Part shown: positions 11,643 to 22,789 of the stretch, one piece after another
How positions within the stretch are numbered: position 1 is the first letter of the stretch
Layout of the letters: every line of letters begins with the position of its first letter
Program-made: the position numbers and the translations under genes
Source: Endomychus coccineus
Lineage: Eukaryota; Arthropoda; Insecta; Coleoptera; Endomychidae
NCBI GenBank assembly: GCA_958510875.1
Contig: OY294070.1
Span: 18,281,631 to 18,345,630 of the forward strand
DNA: 64,000 nucleotides
Direction: 5' to 3'
Notes under the pieces: generated by a model
The model's database searches: none
The model's input: the letters and a program-made list of their open reading frames with translations, nothing else
Told to the model about the DNA's origin: nothing

Positions 11643-13132
11643 CTGGGTTCCCCATAATAGACTACCCATTTTATATTATTAATAAATTCCCTACGAGGTA
11701 ACTAAATAGGTTGTTCTCTGTGGGATTATCTTCTATAGTCTTTGGGATTTAAGTAAATTATTAATCAAGTAGGCGCCTGTCACTAACAAATTTTAAATCA
11801 ATAATTTCGTGGAACGCCATTTTTCTACGAGAAGTTTGTTAGTTTTCATCAATAATTATTTAATTTTTTTGCTTTGAGACATTATTTCAACATCCGTTTG
11901 AACTTTCATGGATTACTCAGTCCAACAACGTGTATTTTGTGTAGAAACTTACATAACAAGCAATTCGATAGAAGAAGTTAGGCGTGCATTCCGGCGTCAG
12001 TTTAATAACAACAATAGGGGTCACGCGCCAAATCGTAAAACTGTTAAGTTATGGGTTCGTCATTGGCGTGAAAATGGTTCTGTACGAAATTTGAAGAAGC
12101 CTGGACGTCGAAGAACAGTTCGTACACCAGAAAATATTGAACGAGTTAGAATTGCGTTTACGAGAAATCCTAAAAGGTCTGCTAATCGACAAACCCTTAT
12201 CCTAGGAATATCGAAGGGAAGCTTAGATCGAATTCTTCAAAGGGATTAAAAATTTCATCCCTATAAATACCAAATGGCACAGCACCTTAGCAATCAAGAT
12301 AAAGAAGCAAGGTTAGCATTTTGTCGAGAATTTTTGGATTTACATCAAGGAGCAATTCACAGTCTCCTAATGACCGACGAAGCAAATTTTTATTTGAACG
12401 GCATGGTCAATAAACAGAATTTTAGATACTGGTCAAATAAAAATCCTCGTGAAATCTTTACACAGAACCTCCATAATCCAAAAGTTGTTGAGTGGCGTGG
12501 AGTAGGATCTTTTGGTATTATTGGCCATTATTTTTTTAAGGATGAAAATAACCGCGCTGTAACAGTAACATCCGAGCGCTACGTTAATATGCTAGACATT
12601 TCTCATTCCAGAATTAAATAGACAAGGATTACTAAACAATGCCTTACTATTCCAACAAGATGGGGCAACAGCTCATACCGCCAGAAACTCAATGAGGGTC
12701 CTGCGAGAAATGTTTAATGGCCGACTCATTTCTCGATTCGGAGATTTGCCTTGGCCTTCGAGGTCCCCTGACTTAACGGTACCCGATTTTTTCCTGTAGG
12801 GATATTTAAAAGCCAAAGTGTTTGCGAGTCGTCCAGGTACAATCGAGGAACTGAAAGTCAAAATTCGTGAAGAAGTTGAAGGAATAGACGAAGGTTTGCT
12901 ACGCCGTGTAATGAACTACTTTTTATCTAATATTGCAAAATGTGTTGAAGTTGGTGGAGGTAATTTAGAAGACGTGATTTTTAAAAGTTAGAATTAAATT
13001 AGCCAAATATTTATAAGTTATCATAAATCCCAAAGAGTTAGCTGTAAATTAGTAAAATAAAAAATTTGTTTTGTTAACTAAAAAAAATTTAATTCAAATA
13101 TTAAAATGGGTAGTCTATTATGGGGAACCCAG
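11643..13132 (+). mobile_element. DD41D Tc1/mariner-type transposon, full length, inactive
   Basis: The ends are inverted repeats: CTGGGTTCCCCATAATAGAC at 11643 and its complement finishing at 13132, about 33 bp each, with only the inner few bases different. TA dinucleotides at 11641-11642 and 13133-13134 flank them, which is the target duplication of this superfamily. The 1,490 bp unit contains one broken transposase frame (11908-12990). Both ends are intact, so the copy could in principle be moved in trans. Confidence 0.9.
11908..12990 (+). pseudogene. Transposase of the DD41D element, one frameshift and several stops
   Basis: The start MDYSVQQRVFCVETYI opens an N-terminal helix-turn-helix (about residues 1-60). 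A GRRRTVRTPENIERV linker follows, and the first half runs to ILQRD, where an in-frame TAA (12247) interrupts. Continuation in the same frame gives MTDEAN, with the first catalytic Asp. A frame change near 12597 leads to FQQDGATAHTARNSM with the second Asp, and then WPSRSPDLTVPDFFL. A TAG stop follows that motif before GYLKAKVF. Counting from the second Asp to the Asp in PDFF gives 41 intervening residues, as in rosa-like DD41D elements. Downstream text is LSNIAKCVEVGGGNLEDVIF. It would bind the inverted ends and catalyse cut-and-paste in the nucleus, but this copy cannot make the full protein. Confidence 0.9.
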
Positions 13133-13134
13133 TA

Positions 13135-13375
13135 CAATAGCACATAATGACGATCTATTTGATATTTGGTTAGATTATCTCAGGCGGTTTAGAAATTAAA
13201 AAGCAACCGCTTTTTTGACACATGTAGCTCGACAACGGCTGCCTAAGAAAGATACCTCATATTTCGTCATACAAAACGCCCTTAAATTATTGTCCTCTAC
13301 TTAAAAATACATAAATGTTGCGCATAAACTTACAAACTGTGTCGGTAAATATTTTTCAAATTTAATACCTTAAAA
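13135..13375. other. No recognisable feature
   Basis: Short AT-rich spacer between two mobile elements. Confidence 0.4.
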
Positions 13376-13376
13376 T

Positions 13377-14020
13377 AAACAAACCCAGAAAGTATATCAA
13401 TTAAATTGTTTAGATGGCGATGGGACTTATACAATTCGATTACAAAAATGTTAATATTTCAACTAAAGAAACCAACAATTATATAATATCTATCCTGTAG
13501 ATGATTCACAAACGTGACTCTGAGTCTGTTAATCATAGAACAGACGTTCAATCATTAAGTCAAATCTATACTAATTTAATGAAATAAAACCCTTGCAAAT
13601 TCATACATGCGTCTTTACAATGTTAAAAGTATATTTTAGGTAGAATGCTGAACAATGTTTCTAGTAAGTTCTGACAACCTGGTCCGAAAGTCGATACTTG
13701 AGCGTATTATAGTTTGATTTCAGTCTTATTCAAACATTGCATGAGATGACTTCGAATATTGCCATGTAGTGGCTTCTTGATACATATGCAAATACTTGAA
13801 AGCATTAATGTGGAACAATTTCGATTAGTCGTGGGCATTTTTAATTGAAATTAATGGGATAAGGACGCTTCATGCTTGATACAATTAGTTTTAAGAAATC
13901 CCGTTTTAGACATTGTTAAGTCTTCTAATGCTGGCCGTGAGACCGAAACGTACGTAAAGACGAGAATAATAAGCATGTGTTAGTGTGACCTATTTCTCGA
14001 AAATTTATATATAACTTAAG
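13377..14020 (+). mobile_element. Penelope-like element, 3' end (copy 2)
   Basis: On the plus strand the decayed end of the GIY-YIG frame (13380-13590: TVYKLNC-like start shortened, then CAACTAAAGAAACCAACAA and MIHKRDSES-like text) is followed by the 3' untranslated region. That region carries CGAAACGTACGTAAAGACGA at about 13950 and ends TGTGACCTATTTCTCG near 14000. An internal deletion joins CGATGGGACTTATAC directly to AATTCGATTACAAAAATG. Confidence 0.8.
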
Positions 14021-14034
14021 ACAAAGCTTTTATA

Positions 14035-15612
14035 TAAATATATTAATTTATAAATATTCATAAAATCGATCATGTTCCTGAAAATTTCATTTCATTTATT
14101 TCATAAACATATTTCACTTCATTTTATATATACAATAGTTATTTGTATACATTTCAAATTCAAGAACTAATAATATCATAAAGTAATAATATCTCATGTT
14201 ACAATAAAGTAACTTTTGTATGTGTAAGTAAATGAACAAATATTGTTATTGAAAATAAATTTAAAATAAAATTAAAATTACATTTGTATTAAGTTTCTAA
14301 AAGTAATATATCCGTAATGCATTTAAAATCAAATTAAATTAAAATGATTAACAAAAACAGTTTATCTCTTCATTCTTTCATCCTACCTTCAGTCAGTAAA
14401 AAATGAGGAGAATGTCTTTTGGTTTTAAAAAAGGAATCGTTCAGAAATTTTAGAAAAGTGTTTCATATTAGAAATTGTTTTAATATTTATAGGAAGCAAG
14501 TTATAGCATTTTACCGCAAGATATAGGAAAGTTCTTTGTGTTTTAGATTTGGTGCATATAGGGATGCTGATTTGTTTATTTGTAGTGTTCCTAGTTAAAT
14601 GTGTATGATAAGTGTGACTTTCATAATTTTTTTTTGGTGGAAAAACTTGCATACAGTATGAGTGTACAAGTTTCTCACATTTAAAATTTCTTCCGAGTAT
14701 AAATGTTCCGTGGGAAATAATTTCGATTTATGTTTAATAACTTTTAAAATGTAGTTTTGGCTAATATTTAGGATTTCTAATGAATTATTATACAACCCAC
14801 CCCATGCGATTATACCATAACGAATTAATGACTCCACCAAAGATTTGTAAACTGTTACAAGTAGATCATTTTGTAGTATTTCCCTTAGTAAGTAAAATTT
14901 ATTTATTAGTTGTTTAATCTTTTTACTCAGATAAATGACATGATGGTCTCATTTAAGATACTTATCAACATAGATACCTGGATATTTAATTGTATTAGTT
15001 TCATAAATATATTCAGTAGTATTAAATTGTAGGTAATTAAAATCTGACCGAGAATGGTTACTGATTGAGAATGCAATGTAGTTAGTCTTTGTTAAATTAA
15101 TTGTTAATTTATGAGCATCCAGCACGGTCTTTATTGTTTTGAGTCATCCGCAAGCACTTTCTTTTACAAGATCCCATGATGGACCAGAGAAAATCAAAAT
15201 TGTGTCATCTGCATAGAGTATTTTATTGTACCGTTTATATTGCAATTGCAGAGTGTGTTTATATAAACTAGGAAAAGTATCGGGCCTAATACTGTACCCT
15301 GTGGAGCTCCTATATTAACTGTCAATGAGTCACTTAAAGTACCGTTAATTTCAACTATTTGACACCTACTTTCTAAATAGTTTTTCATTAAAGTGTGCGC
15401 CTTTCCCCTGATTCCATAGCTAGAGAGTATGTTTAATAGTTCTTCTTGTGAGACCGTGTCGAAAGCTTTAGCTAAGTCCATAAATACAGCAATTGCAATT
15501 GTTTTTTGATTATTATTAAAATTATTCGTGATAAAGTTTCTTAATTCAATGATGGCATCAGCCGTACTCAGATTATCTCGAAATCCAAACGGATTGTTGG
15601 AAAGAATACTGA
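14035..15612 (-). pseudogene. Non-LTR retrotransposon RT and 3' end (family with copy at 44885-45430)
   Basis: Read on the minus strand from 15612 down, this gives NNPFGFRDNLSTADAIIEL, then motif A FMDLAKAFDT. Motif B is GAPQGTVLGPILFLVYIN (15280-15330). The motif C region near 15215 reads MQMTQF in the open frame and YADDTILIF in the next frame. The thumb, with SLIRYGIIAWGG and LNISQNYILKVIKHKSK, lies at 14700-14840. The C-terminus has RNTTNKQISIPICTKSK and FLYLAVKCYNLLPINIKT. This is a Jockey/CR1-like layout without RNase H. The 5' half is missing; frameshifts separate the blocks. The 3' untranslated region (14035-14430) is repeated at 44890-45120. Confidence 0.85.
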
Positions 15613-16355
15613 ATCTATTACCATTTTAATTATTTTAACAGAAATTCGGAAGTAATATACAATTTTGACCGACATTGACTAGATTGAAATACCCATTCGT
15701 AATACTCATACTCCTTCAGTAAGTGCAATCTGGAGCAACCTGTAAGTTTGCTGATTCCAAGCCCTTTACTTTGTATAAATGTAAAAGAGTAATTTATTTT
15801 GCATTTTAAATCTAGAAACACAAGGCACGTTCCATGCAAATTATACACAAGCTTATGGCAGCTTTAATATCATAATATCGGGACACACTCGGCCAGTGGC
15901 TCTCCTGTCTGTTTATCCGCCTACGGGTACACACGTTGACAGTAAAAATGACATAATCCTCTCTGCATAAACCCGTTCATGTGAGGCCGCACGAAGTCAC
16001 CATTGCGCTTTTAATATTAATGAGCGGCACGAGAGGACCTCTGAATATTTTTAGTTTATAATAAAGGAAACGACATGAGTAATATTTATACAATTATCGC
16101 TTGAACAATTGTTTCGAGCGGAAATTCTCTGAAAGTTGTCGTCATAAATGTCGATATTAGAAACTAGAAAGCCAGACGGTTGTGGGAGTCGTTTATGGTG
16201 TCGTTTATGTTTGGATTAGTCCGATGGTGATGGAACGCCAATGGACAAACAAGTTTTATATCTGAACTAGATTGTTTACTTTGATCTTGCAATCGCGGTA
16301 GACAACAACTTGGGATACGGGGAAGACAGAGTGGGAACCCATGGAAATAATATTG
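15613..16355. other. No recognisable feature
   Basis: Non-coding. No repeat shared with the rest of the window that I can see. Confidence 0.4.
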
Positions 16356-17030
16356 AATTATTGTAATAATAATAATAATAAGTATTTATTTCCGAACAGG
16401 ATACACCCAATTATAGGAAACCTTAAGTATTACAATGCATTGTGATTATCATGATGGTTGCACAAGAATAAACATTATTAATATGTAGAGTAGCATAGGG
16501 TACGATTATTGAATAATTTTCCTTGCTTTTCTTGTACTTTGACTGGGGATTCATAGTTTATATCACATTGTTGTAATATTTTATTAAAGTTATTACACAT
16601 TGTATATATTGGACTTTTAAGGAAGTAGATTAGTTTTGTGAGGCTTACAATAAAATGTTGGTGGATTCCTACAGTTCAGTCTGGGAAGTATAAAGTTTAC
16701 TTGCTGAAGAAGTCTATTTTATTGGTAACCAGTTTATGAATGTATAATATTGATGCGACAGTTCTTCTGTTGTGTAAAGAGTTCATATTGAATCTTGTTA
16801 GCACCACCTTATTATCAATTCCCCGTGGCGGGTAACTCCTATCTATTTTACGGGCGAGGTATTTTATAAACTTTCGTTGCACTGATTCTATATTGCCAAT
16901 GTGGCATTTATGGATAGGATATCAGACAAGAGAGCAATATTCTATCTTACACCTAACTAATGCACAATATAAGGTTCTTAAACATGGAACATTTTTTAAA
17001 TCCTTGCAGTTTCTGTAGATAAATCCTAAC

Positions 17031-18278
17031 CAACGAGGTCTATACTAGAGTAGACAACTAAGCCTTTCACGGGTAATTTGTCGGACATTCTGTCCTTCTC
17101 GCACACATGTACTGCGCTCTCACTCGCACGATTTCCCCTTAATTCTCCTCAACTATGACGGTATGCGCGCGTTATGTTATATTTCAAAATTCTGTTATAT
17201 TCTTATACTCTTTGTGATACTAATAAAAATGGTTGGCATCCGCAAATCTTGTAAGAAAAATAAAATCCCGCTAAGTCCAAATAGGAGTTTTTTTAAGTAA
17301 GTTTTTTTTATAATAAAATACGTATAATATAATAGAATCTATACATAACCTACGTGTTTGTATATTTATTTGTAGATTTAAAAAAGAGTGGTGTGAATTT
17401 TTTGATTTGCAAGAAAGTCAAATATCGAAGTCTTCTACAGTTTGTAGTGATCATTTTGAAGATAAATATATAACCAATACTGGTAATAGATATGTATTAT
17501 CGTCAGATGCTAAGCCCACTATTAATAAAGCTGTAAAGAGATACTGATATGTATATACACAATCAATTTGCAAGCAATGTTACTATTATTTATTACTATA
17601 TTTCTTGTTTCAGACTTAATTTTAATACAAATAAGACTTCAATTGATAATATGACTGATGTTGTTAAGACAACCTGACAACTTTTTTTATTGTGTAACAC
17701 ACTTATACACATTTCCAATATATTTATTTAACATAATAAAATTATATTATGTTTTATAACTTAACATAATTATCACTCTTGGGGATTGAAGTACGTATTA
17801 CTTTTTCGATTCCACCTGGCATTTTTATTAGAGGCATAAGTTTATATTTCATAAACTCTAAAACTTGTTATACGATATTTCCTATGACTTTTCCAGAAAT
17901 CAAAATTAAATCTACTCTCCTCACAGATCACCACTTAAATTAGAAACAAAATCAAGATATACGCATTCCGCATTGCTTTATATGTACGTAAACAAATAAT
18001 CTGACAACTCGTCCGCCATACTGGAATGGTAAAGCAGATACCTAATTATCATTTCGGATCCCTATATTACTTCTTCTGCTCCACAACTTTAAAAAGCGCG
18101 CCTATTTGATTTCAACAATTTCCTGAAAGTTAAAAATTCGGTGTAGAAGGGGAGACCGTGCGAGTGAGAGCGCACTACGAGCGTACTACATGAGCGAGAA
18201 GGACAGAATGTCCGACAGGTTACCAGCGGCTCCCTATGCTTAACACACTACTTGTCTACTCTATACTAGACCTCGTTG
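17031..18278 (+). mobile_element. P-like transposon A, 1,248 bp, with 8 bp target duplication
   Basis: The insertion is bounded by perfect copies of ATCCTAAC (17023-17030 and 18279-18286). Its ends are inverted: CAACGAGGTCTA, a few differing bases, then AGAGTAGACAA on the left, with the mirrored sequence on the right (about 27 bp with 3-4 mismatches). Subterminal inverted repeats are a 22 bp pair (17080-17101 with 18195-18216, core TCGGACATTCTGTCCTTCTC) and a 17 bp pair (17114-17130 with 18157-18173, GCGCTCTCACTCGCACG). Ends starting CA, 8 bp target duplication, subterminal repeats and a THAP-coding frame together indicate the P superfamily. hAT elements also make 8 bp duplications but do not carry THAP domains. 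Confidence 0.85.
17229..17547 (+). CDS. THAP-domain protein of P-like element A (two exons)
   Basis: Exon 1 is 17229-17296 (ATG start) and ends at a GTAAGT donor. Exon 2 begins at 17376 after a TTTGTAG acceptor and ends at TGA 17545-17547. The joined product is about 80 residues: MVGIRKSCKKNK, NRSFFKFKKEWCEFFDL, SSTVCSDHFEDKYI and AKPTIN. That is the THAP layout: a central Trp, then C-x2-H, then an A-x-P-T motif. THAP domains bind DNA through a C2CH zinc site. Here only one Cys is seen in the first pair, so zinc binding may be weakened. There are no stops inside the domain and both splice sites are canonical. No transposase catalytic region follows within the element, so the product could at most bind the element ends, for example as a repressor. 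That role is inference. Confidence 0.75.
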
Positions 18279-18749
18279 ATCCTAACACGATGATATAATT
18301 TGGTTGATGTGTGTGGCAAAGCTCAAACTACCATCAAATATCACTCCGAGATCCTTTATTTCCAAACATCTTTGCAACTCCGAGCCATTTATAGTGTACG
18401 TGTACTCAATGTTGCTTAATTTTCTAGAATAGGTGATGACATTTAGATTCAAATTGTTGACTCTACTACACAATTCTTAAACCGACTCGATACAATTTTG
18501 AAGAATTAGCATCTTCTAGCATTTTGCTTCTGAGATATATTTTCGAGTCATCCGCAAACATTAACACTTCACAATGTAGTATTTCTGTAATGTCATTTAC
18601 AAAGAGTAGAACTATGAGCGGTCCAAGGTTTGAGCCTTGTGGAATTATGCATAAAGCAGAACATCATTTAAATGTCCACCTCTGCTATCCCTACAAGAGT
18701 TTATTCGTTTCGCCATGTTTCCCTTGACTTTCACAAAGAAAGAACAATT

Positions 18750-19265
18750 TGTTTCCCGTTAATGGATTTTTATCAAATTTGGTCTACCTGAAGGGTCCAG
18801 GTCCAGGATAGTAGGCTTGCAAATCAGAACGTCGCACTCAAAAATGTGAGGAATTATTGATGAAACTGTTTAAAAATTGTCAAATAGAAAAAAATAGTTT
18901 CCATGAATTTTTGGTTCCCTAATGCAACTGTTTCGCCCTCATAATATAAAAAAAAGGGTTGGGAAGGAATTTCAAGTAAAAAATGTCATGAAAATATTTT
19001 AAAATGATTGGAGGTTGGTTTTTACTCTTTATTTTAGACAATAATTCTATTAGAAATTGATTTTTAGAAGGTCTGTTACTCGAAGGGCATGCATTTTTCG
19101 TAAAACAAGAAAACAAGAATAAAAAGTCTTCATTTTAGGATCACCACCAACAGCACCCACTCATGGGACGATCATGTGAGGTCCACTGCGGAAACCGCTT
19201 CACAAAAACTTGGTTTTCTATTCCGTGCCAAGAGCTACTTTACATTCCAGCAGCTCGTAGAAAGT
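18750..19265. other. No recognisable feature
   Basis: AT-rich, non-coding. The 5' boundary of the minus-strand retroelement is uncertain here. Confidence 0.35.
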
Positions 19266-19267
19266 TC

Positions 19268-19555
19268 GGGACCTCTCCCTTTTCTATAGATACTGTCATG
19301 GTCGGTGTTCATCAGAAATCTCCACCACGAAAGATTCCAGATAGGCGGACTAGACTAGCTCAAACTAGTCACCCTTTCATTGTCAAACTCGAGACCTGCC
19401 GAACTATTTCCTACCAGACTTAATTTTTTTATCGAACAGCGAAATTGTAAAACTCTTTGTCCTCTCCCTACATTCCACTGCTGGCTTACACGATGTTCAT
19501 CGAACATTATAGATTTCCCTCTCGTGTAGGAAAGTATTAAAAAAACATCCCATTT
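19268..19555 (+). repeat. Dispersed repeat, compact copy of blocks 560-725 and 2605-2690
   Basis: Here the two blocks that flank the retroelement at 0.8-2.6 kb lie almost adjacent. The 5' block carries TCGGTGTTCATCAGAAATCT and GATTCCAGATAGGCGG. The 3' block carries GATGTTCATCGAACATTATA and TTTCCCTCTCGTGTAG. No protein is implied. Confidence 0.6.
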
Positions 19556-19599
19556 CGACATAGTTCTAGTAGAAATTTTCTAATTTTAATGAGCCACCA

Positions 19600-19728
19600 T
19601 ATTGTTTGGAATCTTCAAGTTTTGATAAAGAATTCTCAATCAGCAACCCCAAAAACCCATTAGTTGTGAATTTCATCAAAATCGGACCAATATATTTTGA
19701 TTCAGAAGATTCCAAACCATAATCCCGA
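19600..19728. repeat. Short imperfect inverted repeat
   Basis: ATTGTTTGGAATCTTCAAG at about 19601 and its near complement in GATTCAGAAGATTCCAAACC at about 19700 enclose about 80 bp. It could be a tiny MITE or chance. Confidence 0.35.
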
Positions 19729-19729
19729 T

Positions 19730-20755
19730 TTAACTACAGCCAGTACGGACAAGTGTCAATAACTGGGAAAACATGAGTTTTTCTTTTGAATTTTCTTACG
19801 AAACATGTTTATTTGACATGAAGCTAGACTTAGCTTGACAGTTTTCCGTTTTTTTTTGAGCAAATGTCGAAAAATATTCAGCTTTGAACAAAAGTTAAAA
19901 GTCTATTTTACGACAACAAATAATGTCGAAAATGCTTCATTGACTGGACTAACTGTATTTCGTCGGTAGTGTGACATATAGTAACGTTGGAGGTCAGGAA
20001 TCAAAGAAAGAAGTTCATAGAAGATAAATAGCAATGGAAAGTATCAGCGTTTAAATGCAAGATGATGACTTTTCCTCTATGGAACAAAAACGTCAAAAAC
20101 AAAAACGTCAAAAACAGTGTGATAGAATAGAACCCATATGACTTCAAATTTTGAATATAAATCGAGTAACCATGATGGCACAGTCACGTTCATTTTGGTT
20201 TATCAACGTAATTTAATAACAAGATATTACAACACAGTGTACTTTCTAGGAATCGTTACTTATATTTTGGGTCTGAATCAATGCCCAAGCAAACCAACAA
20301 GCAACTTCATCCAATTTAAATAACGATTAATCCACATGTTCTTCTTAACAAAGAGCGAATTTCGAATGGGCTTTGCTGAAAACGCTTCCCTGAGAGAATG
20401 CTCGATTCTAAAGAGATATTCTTGAGTTGGGAGATAATAAATGATCTCAAACTTTGGCCAGTTTGTCAAGTTTCAACTGAAGAGGCCGCTAAGGGTATCA
20501 GTTAATTTGAATTATCTCATTCGACACGTAAAATTAAGGAAACTTTGCCTCTATTAGTTTCGTTTCTTCTCTCTTTAAATGACTTTCATTTCTACGAACT
20601 GTTGGTATCGAGGCGACACACGACATAAGGAAGAAATTAATTAGCGATTTAATGTGTTAAATTCGGTTCGACGTCCCATTCTTCAGGAAGATGTTGATAA
20701 TTCTGCACAACTACTTTCCTGGGTCCATTCACTAATTATTGTAAGATGTTCATTA
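19730..20755. other. No recognisable gene; short direct repeat at 20084-20115
   Basis: Two adjacent copies of an ACAAAAACGTCAAAA unit occur near 20084 and 20101. Otherwise I see nothing. Confidence 0.35.
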
Positions 20756-20759
20756 ATCA

Positions 20760-21957
20760 TTATATATTATTAAGAAATTCTTTACTGAGTTTTGATTGCC
20801 CCACGTTGTGGTGACAATTGTTATAAATAGGCTTTACTTTTTTATATATAAATTAATGATTTATATTTTGTTCAATTTTAATTTTATTATTCCGGCTAGC
20901 TTTTTATTTTGATTTTAATTTTTAATTTGATTTGTTTTGATTGATTTGAATTTATTTGAATGAATGATTTGTATTATATGTTATATGGAATTAAATACAA
21001 TACTTTGTTTGAATGTTAAAAGTTTATATTTCAATTTGTTTATGAATCTGTTTTTATGGTTACAAAATTATTCAATTTAAATTTATGTTCTGAAATTTCT
21101 ATGTTGACAATAGTTCTTCGTATTTTTTAATTTTCTATGTTTCTATTATAACCTCAAACTACTCAAGAATTAATACTTGTTTACAAATGACCATCTTACA
21201 TTCATAGACACAAATACAATGAGGATATTATAAATAAACTTACTTTTAGATATATCCAATAATACTAGAAAGAATGATGGCAATGTTCTGTTGATTTTAT
21301 ATGTCTTCTTGGTTATTTGATTATTCACTTTAAAACAATACTCTGCTATTACACATACACAGGTAAACTACGTGACACTTCTTTATAATTCAGGAACTGT
21401 TGATTGTTTTATTCTTTTAAGATATAAAACTTCTTCTATAGTAAACTGGAACGCTATCGAAGACTGAATATCCTACGATGCTACTTAATAACTGTGGTTA
21501 TTTTAACCTTAAAACGTTGATACGAAGACTCATGAACACTACTTGCTTCGTAGGAATAATTCATTTGCTTCGGTTATATTAACTTGTCGAAGCTACAGAG
21601 ACTGTTTCAGTTCTCCGATGTAACCAAAAACTAAGGTTATGGAAATTGACTTGAGCTGCTTGGACACACTTTCAGTGTCAGATGTAAATGCAAACTGTCT
21701 AGCTTCCTTTCCGGTTTCCTTTTTATAGGACCCACAAAAGGACGCCAGCTTATGTCAGATTCAACCAATAAGGTACTTCCTTTCCATATCTAGGATGCTA
21801 TTCCCATTGTTGGATTTGACAGAACTTTTTAATTGTTGTCCTTTGAAATATCTAAATTCGTATAGACCAATGAAAATTGAGTATTCTTGACATTTTGAAA
21901 TATTGAAGATTTACAAATTATTTAAAGTGATGGTGCATTCTGCTATTTAAATTGATA
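20760..21957 (-). repeat. Unnamed AT-rich repeat family, minus copy 1
   Basis: This resembles 43920-44400 in the same orientation and 24840-25980 inverted. Shared strings include AACTTGTCGAAGCTACAGAG, GACTGTTTCAGTTCTCCGAT, GTAAATGCAAACT and GCATTCTGCTATTTAAATT. A TATA-type promoter (TATAAAAAGG on the minus strand near 21730) followed by a conserved leader suggests a transcribed element. It stops abruptly at 21957 against a non-LTR fragment. Confidence 0.75.
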
Positions 21958-22788
21958 TTGCCAACAAGGCACTGGGTGTCCGCCGAGGCCGCTTTTGATG
22001 GACATGCCGACAGCAGGTGGAAAATCGTCTCAGGCGCCTTTCGACAGGCCCTGCAACTGACATCAGGAGCCTGCACACCCATCACGTTGCGGCGATAGAC
22101 CAAGGTGCTGGCAAGCTGCGAAAATCCCTCGGTCACGGATGTAAGCCCAGCTGACCTTAGGTAACCGAAGGTCAGCCTGGTTGACAAGCCGAGCATTTGG
22201 ATGTTTCCGTAGAAAACACCCTGTATCGCCGCCTGAGTATAAGATCTTGCTCCGCGGCATTTATCTGGGCTTTCAGGCGAGGTTGCCCTCTAGTTGGCCT
22301 TCTTGACTGATGTGAAATTCGAGACCAAGTTCTTCCGTAGCTTTTTGTGCTGCCTCAACGATAAATGCCCCACTCCGGCCAATTCGTGACTTTTGACAAG
22401 GCACAGGAGGGGGTCCAAGCTCCTAAGAACTTTACAAACTATATGCACTTCGATGCAGACCATCCAGACTAAGGAGTCCCCTGCCTCCCCGGTGACGTGG
22501 GAGATAAATGCGAGAAACGGATCTAGGATGCAAACTATGATGGTTAAGCATCATTTTGCGGGTGTCTTTGTCGAGTCTATGCAGTTCATTGACCGTCCAT
22601 TTCACCACTCCAAAAGTTTGAAGTAGGACTGGAACGGCACAAGCGTATTTGTTGCAGACGACTTGTTCTCACTCGAAAGTTCGTTTCCTCAAGTGAAACA
22701 CTGCGCACTTGTCCAATCCCAACTCCATGCCTACGGCTCGTGTATATTCCTGAACCACGTTGAGAGGTTGATGGAGACTTTTCTACTT
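21957..22788 (-). pseudogene. Non-LTR retrotransposon C-terminal region (R2/R4-like style)
   Basis: On the minus strand, from 22780 down, this reads VVQEYTRAVGMELGLDKCAV, then KWTVNELHRLDKDTRKMML, then RIYLPRHRGGRGLLSLDG at about 22460-22510. It ends with VYRRNVMGVQAPDVSCRACR and APETIFHLLSACPSKA (22000-22080), the cysteine/histidine motif at the end of such proteins. The GxxxGLDKCA and YLPRxxGGRGL signatures are typical of R2/R4-type elements. Stops and frameshifts break it, and it is truncated at both ends. Confidence 0.7.
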
Positions 22789-22789
22789 T

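Larger units (their letters stand above)
16358..18750 (-). pseudogene. Non-LTR retrotransposon (Jockey/CR1-like), split by a P-like element
   Basis: On the minus strand, 18690-18540 reads IIPQGSNLGPLIVLLFVNDI (motif B) and then LMFADDSKIYLRS (motif C). Then 18473-18282 gives NLNVITYSRKLSNIEYTY up to HINQIISSC. The coding text resumes beyond the inserted element at 17022-16700: LGFIYRNCKDLKNVPCLRTL, CKIEYCSLV, VQRKFIKYLARKIDRSYPP and SLHNRRTVASILYIHKL. The 3' tail is a TAA/AATA run at 16360-16380. Removing 17031-18278 plus one copy of ATCCTAAC rejoins the reading. It is 5' truncated and carries stops. Confidence 0.88.
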
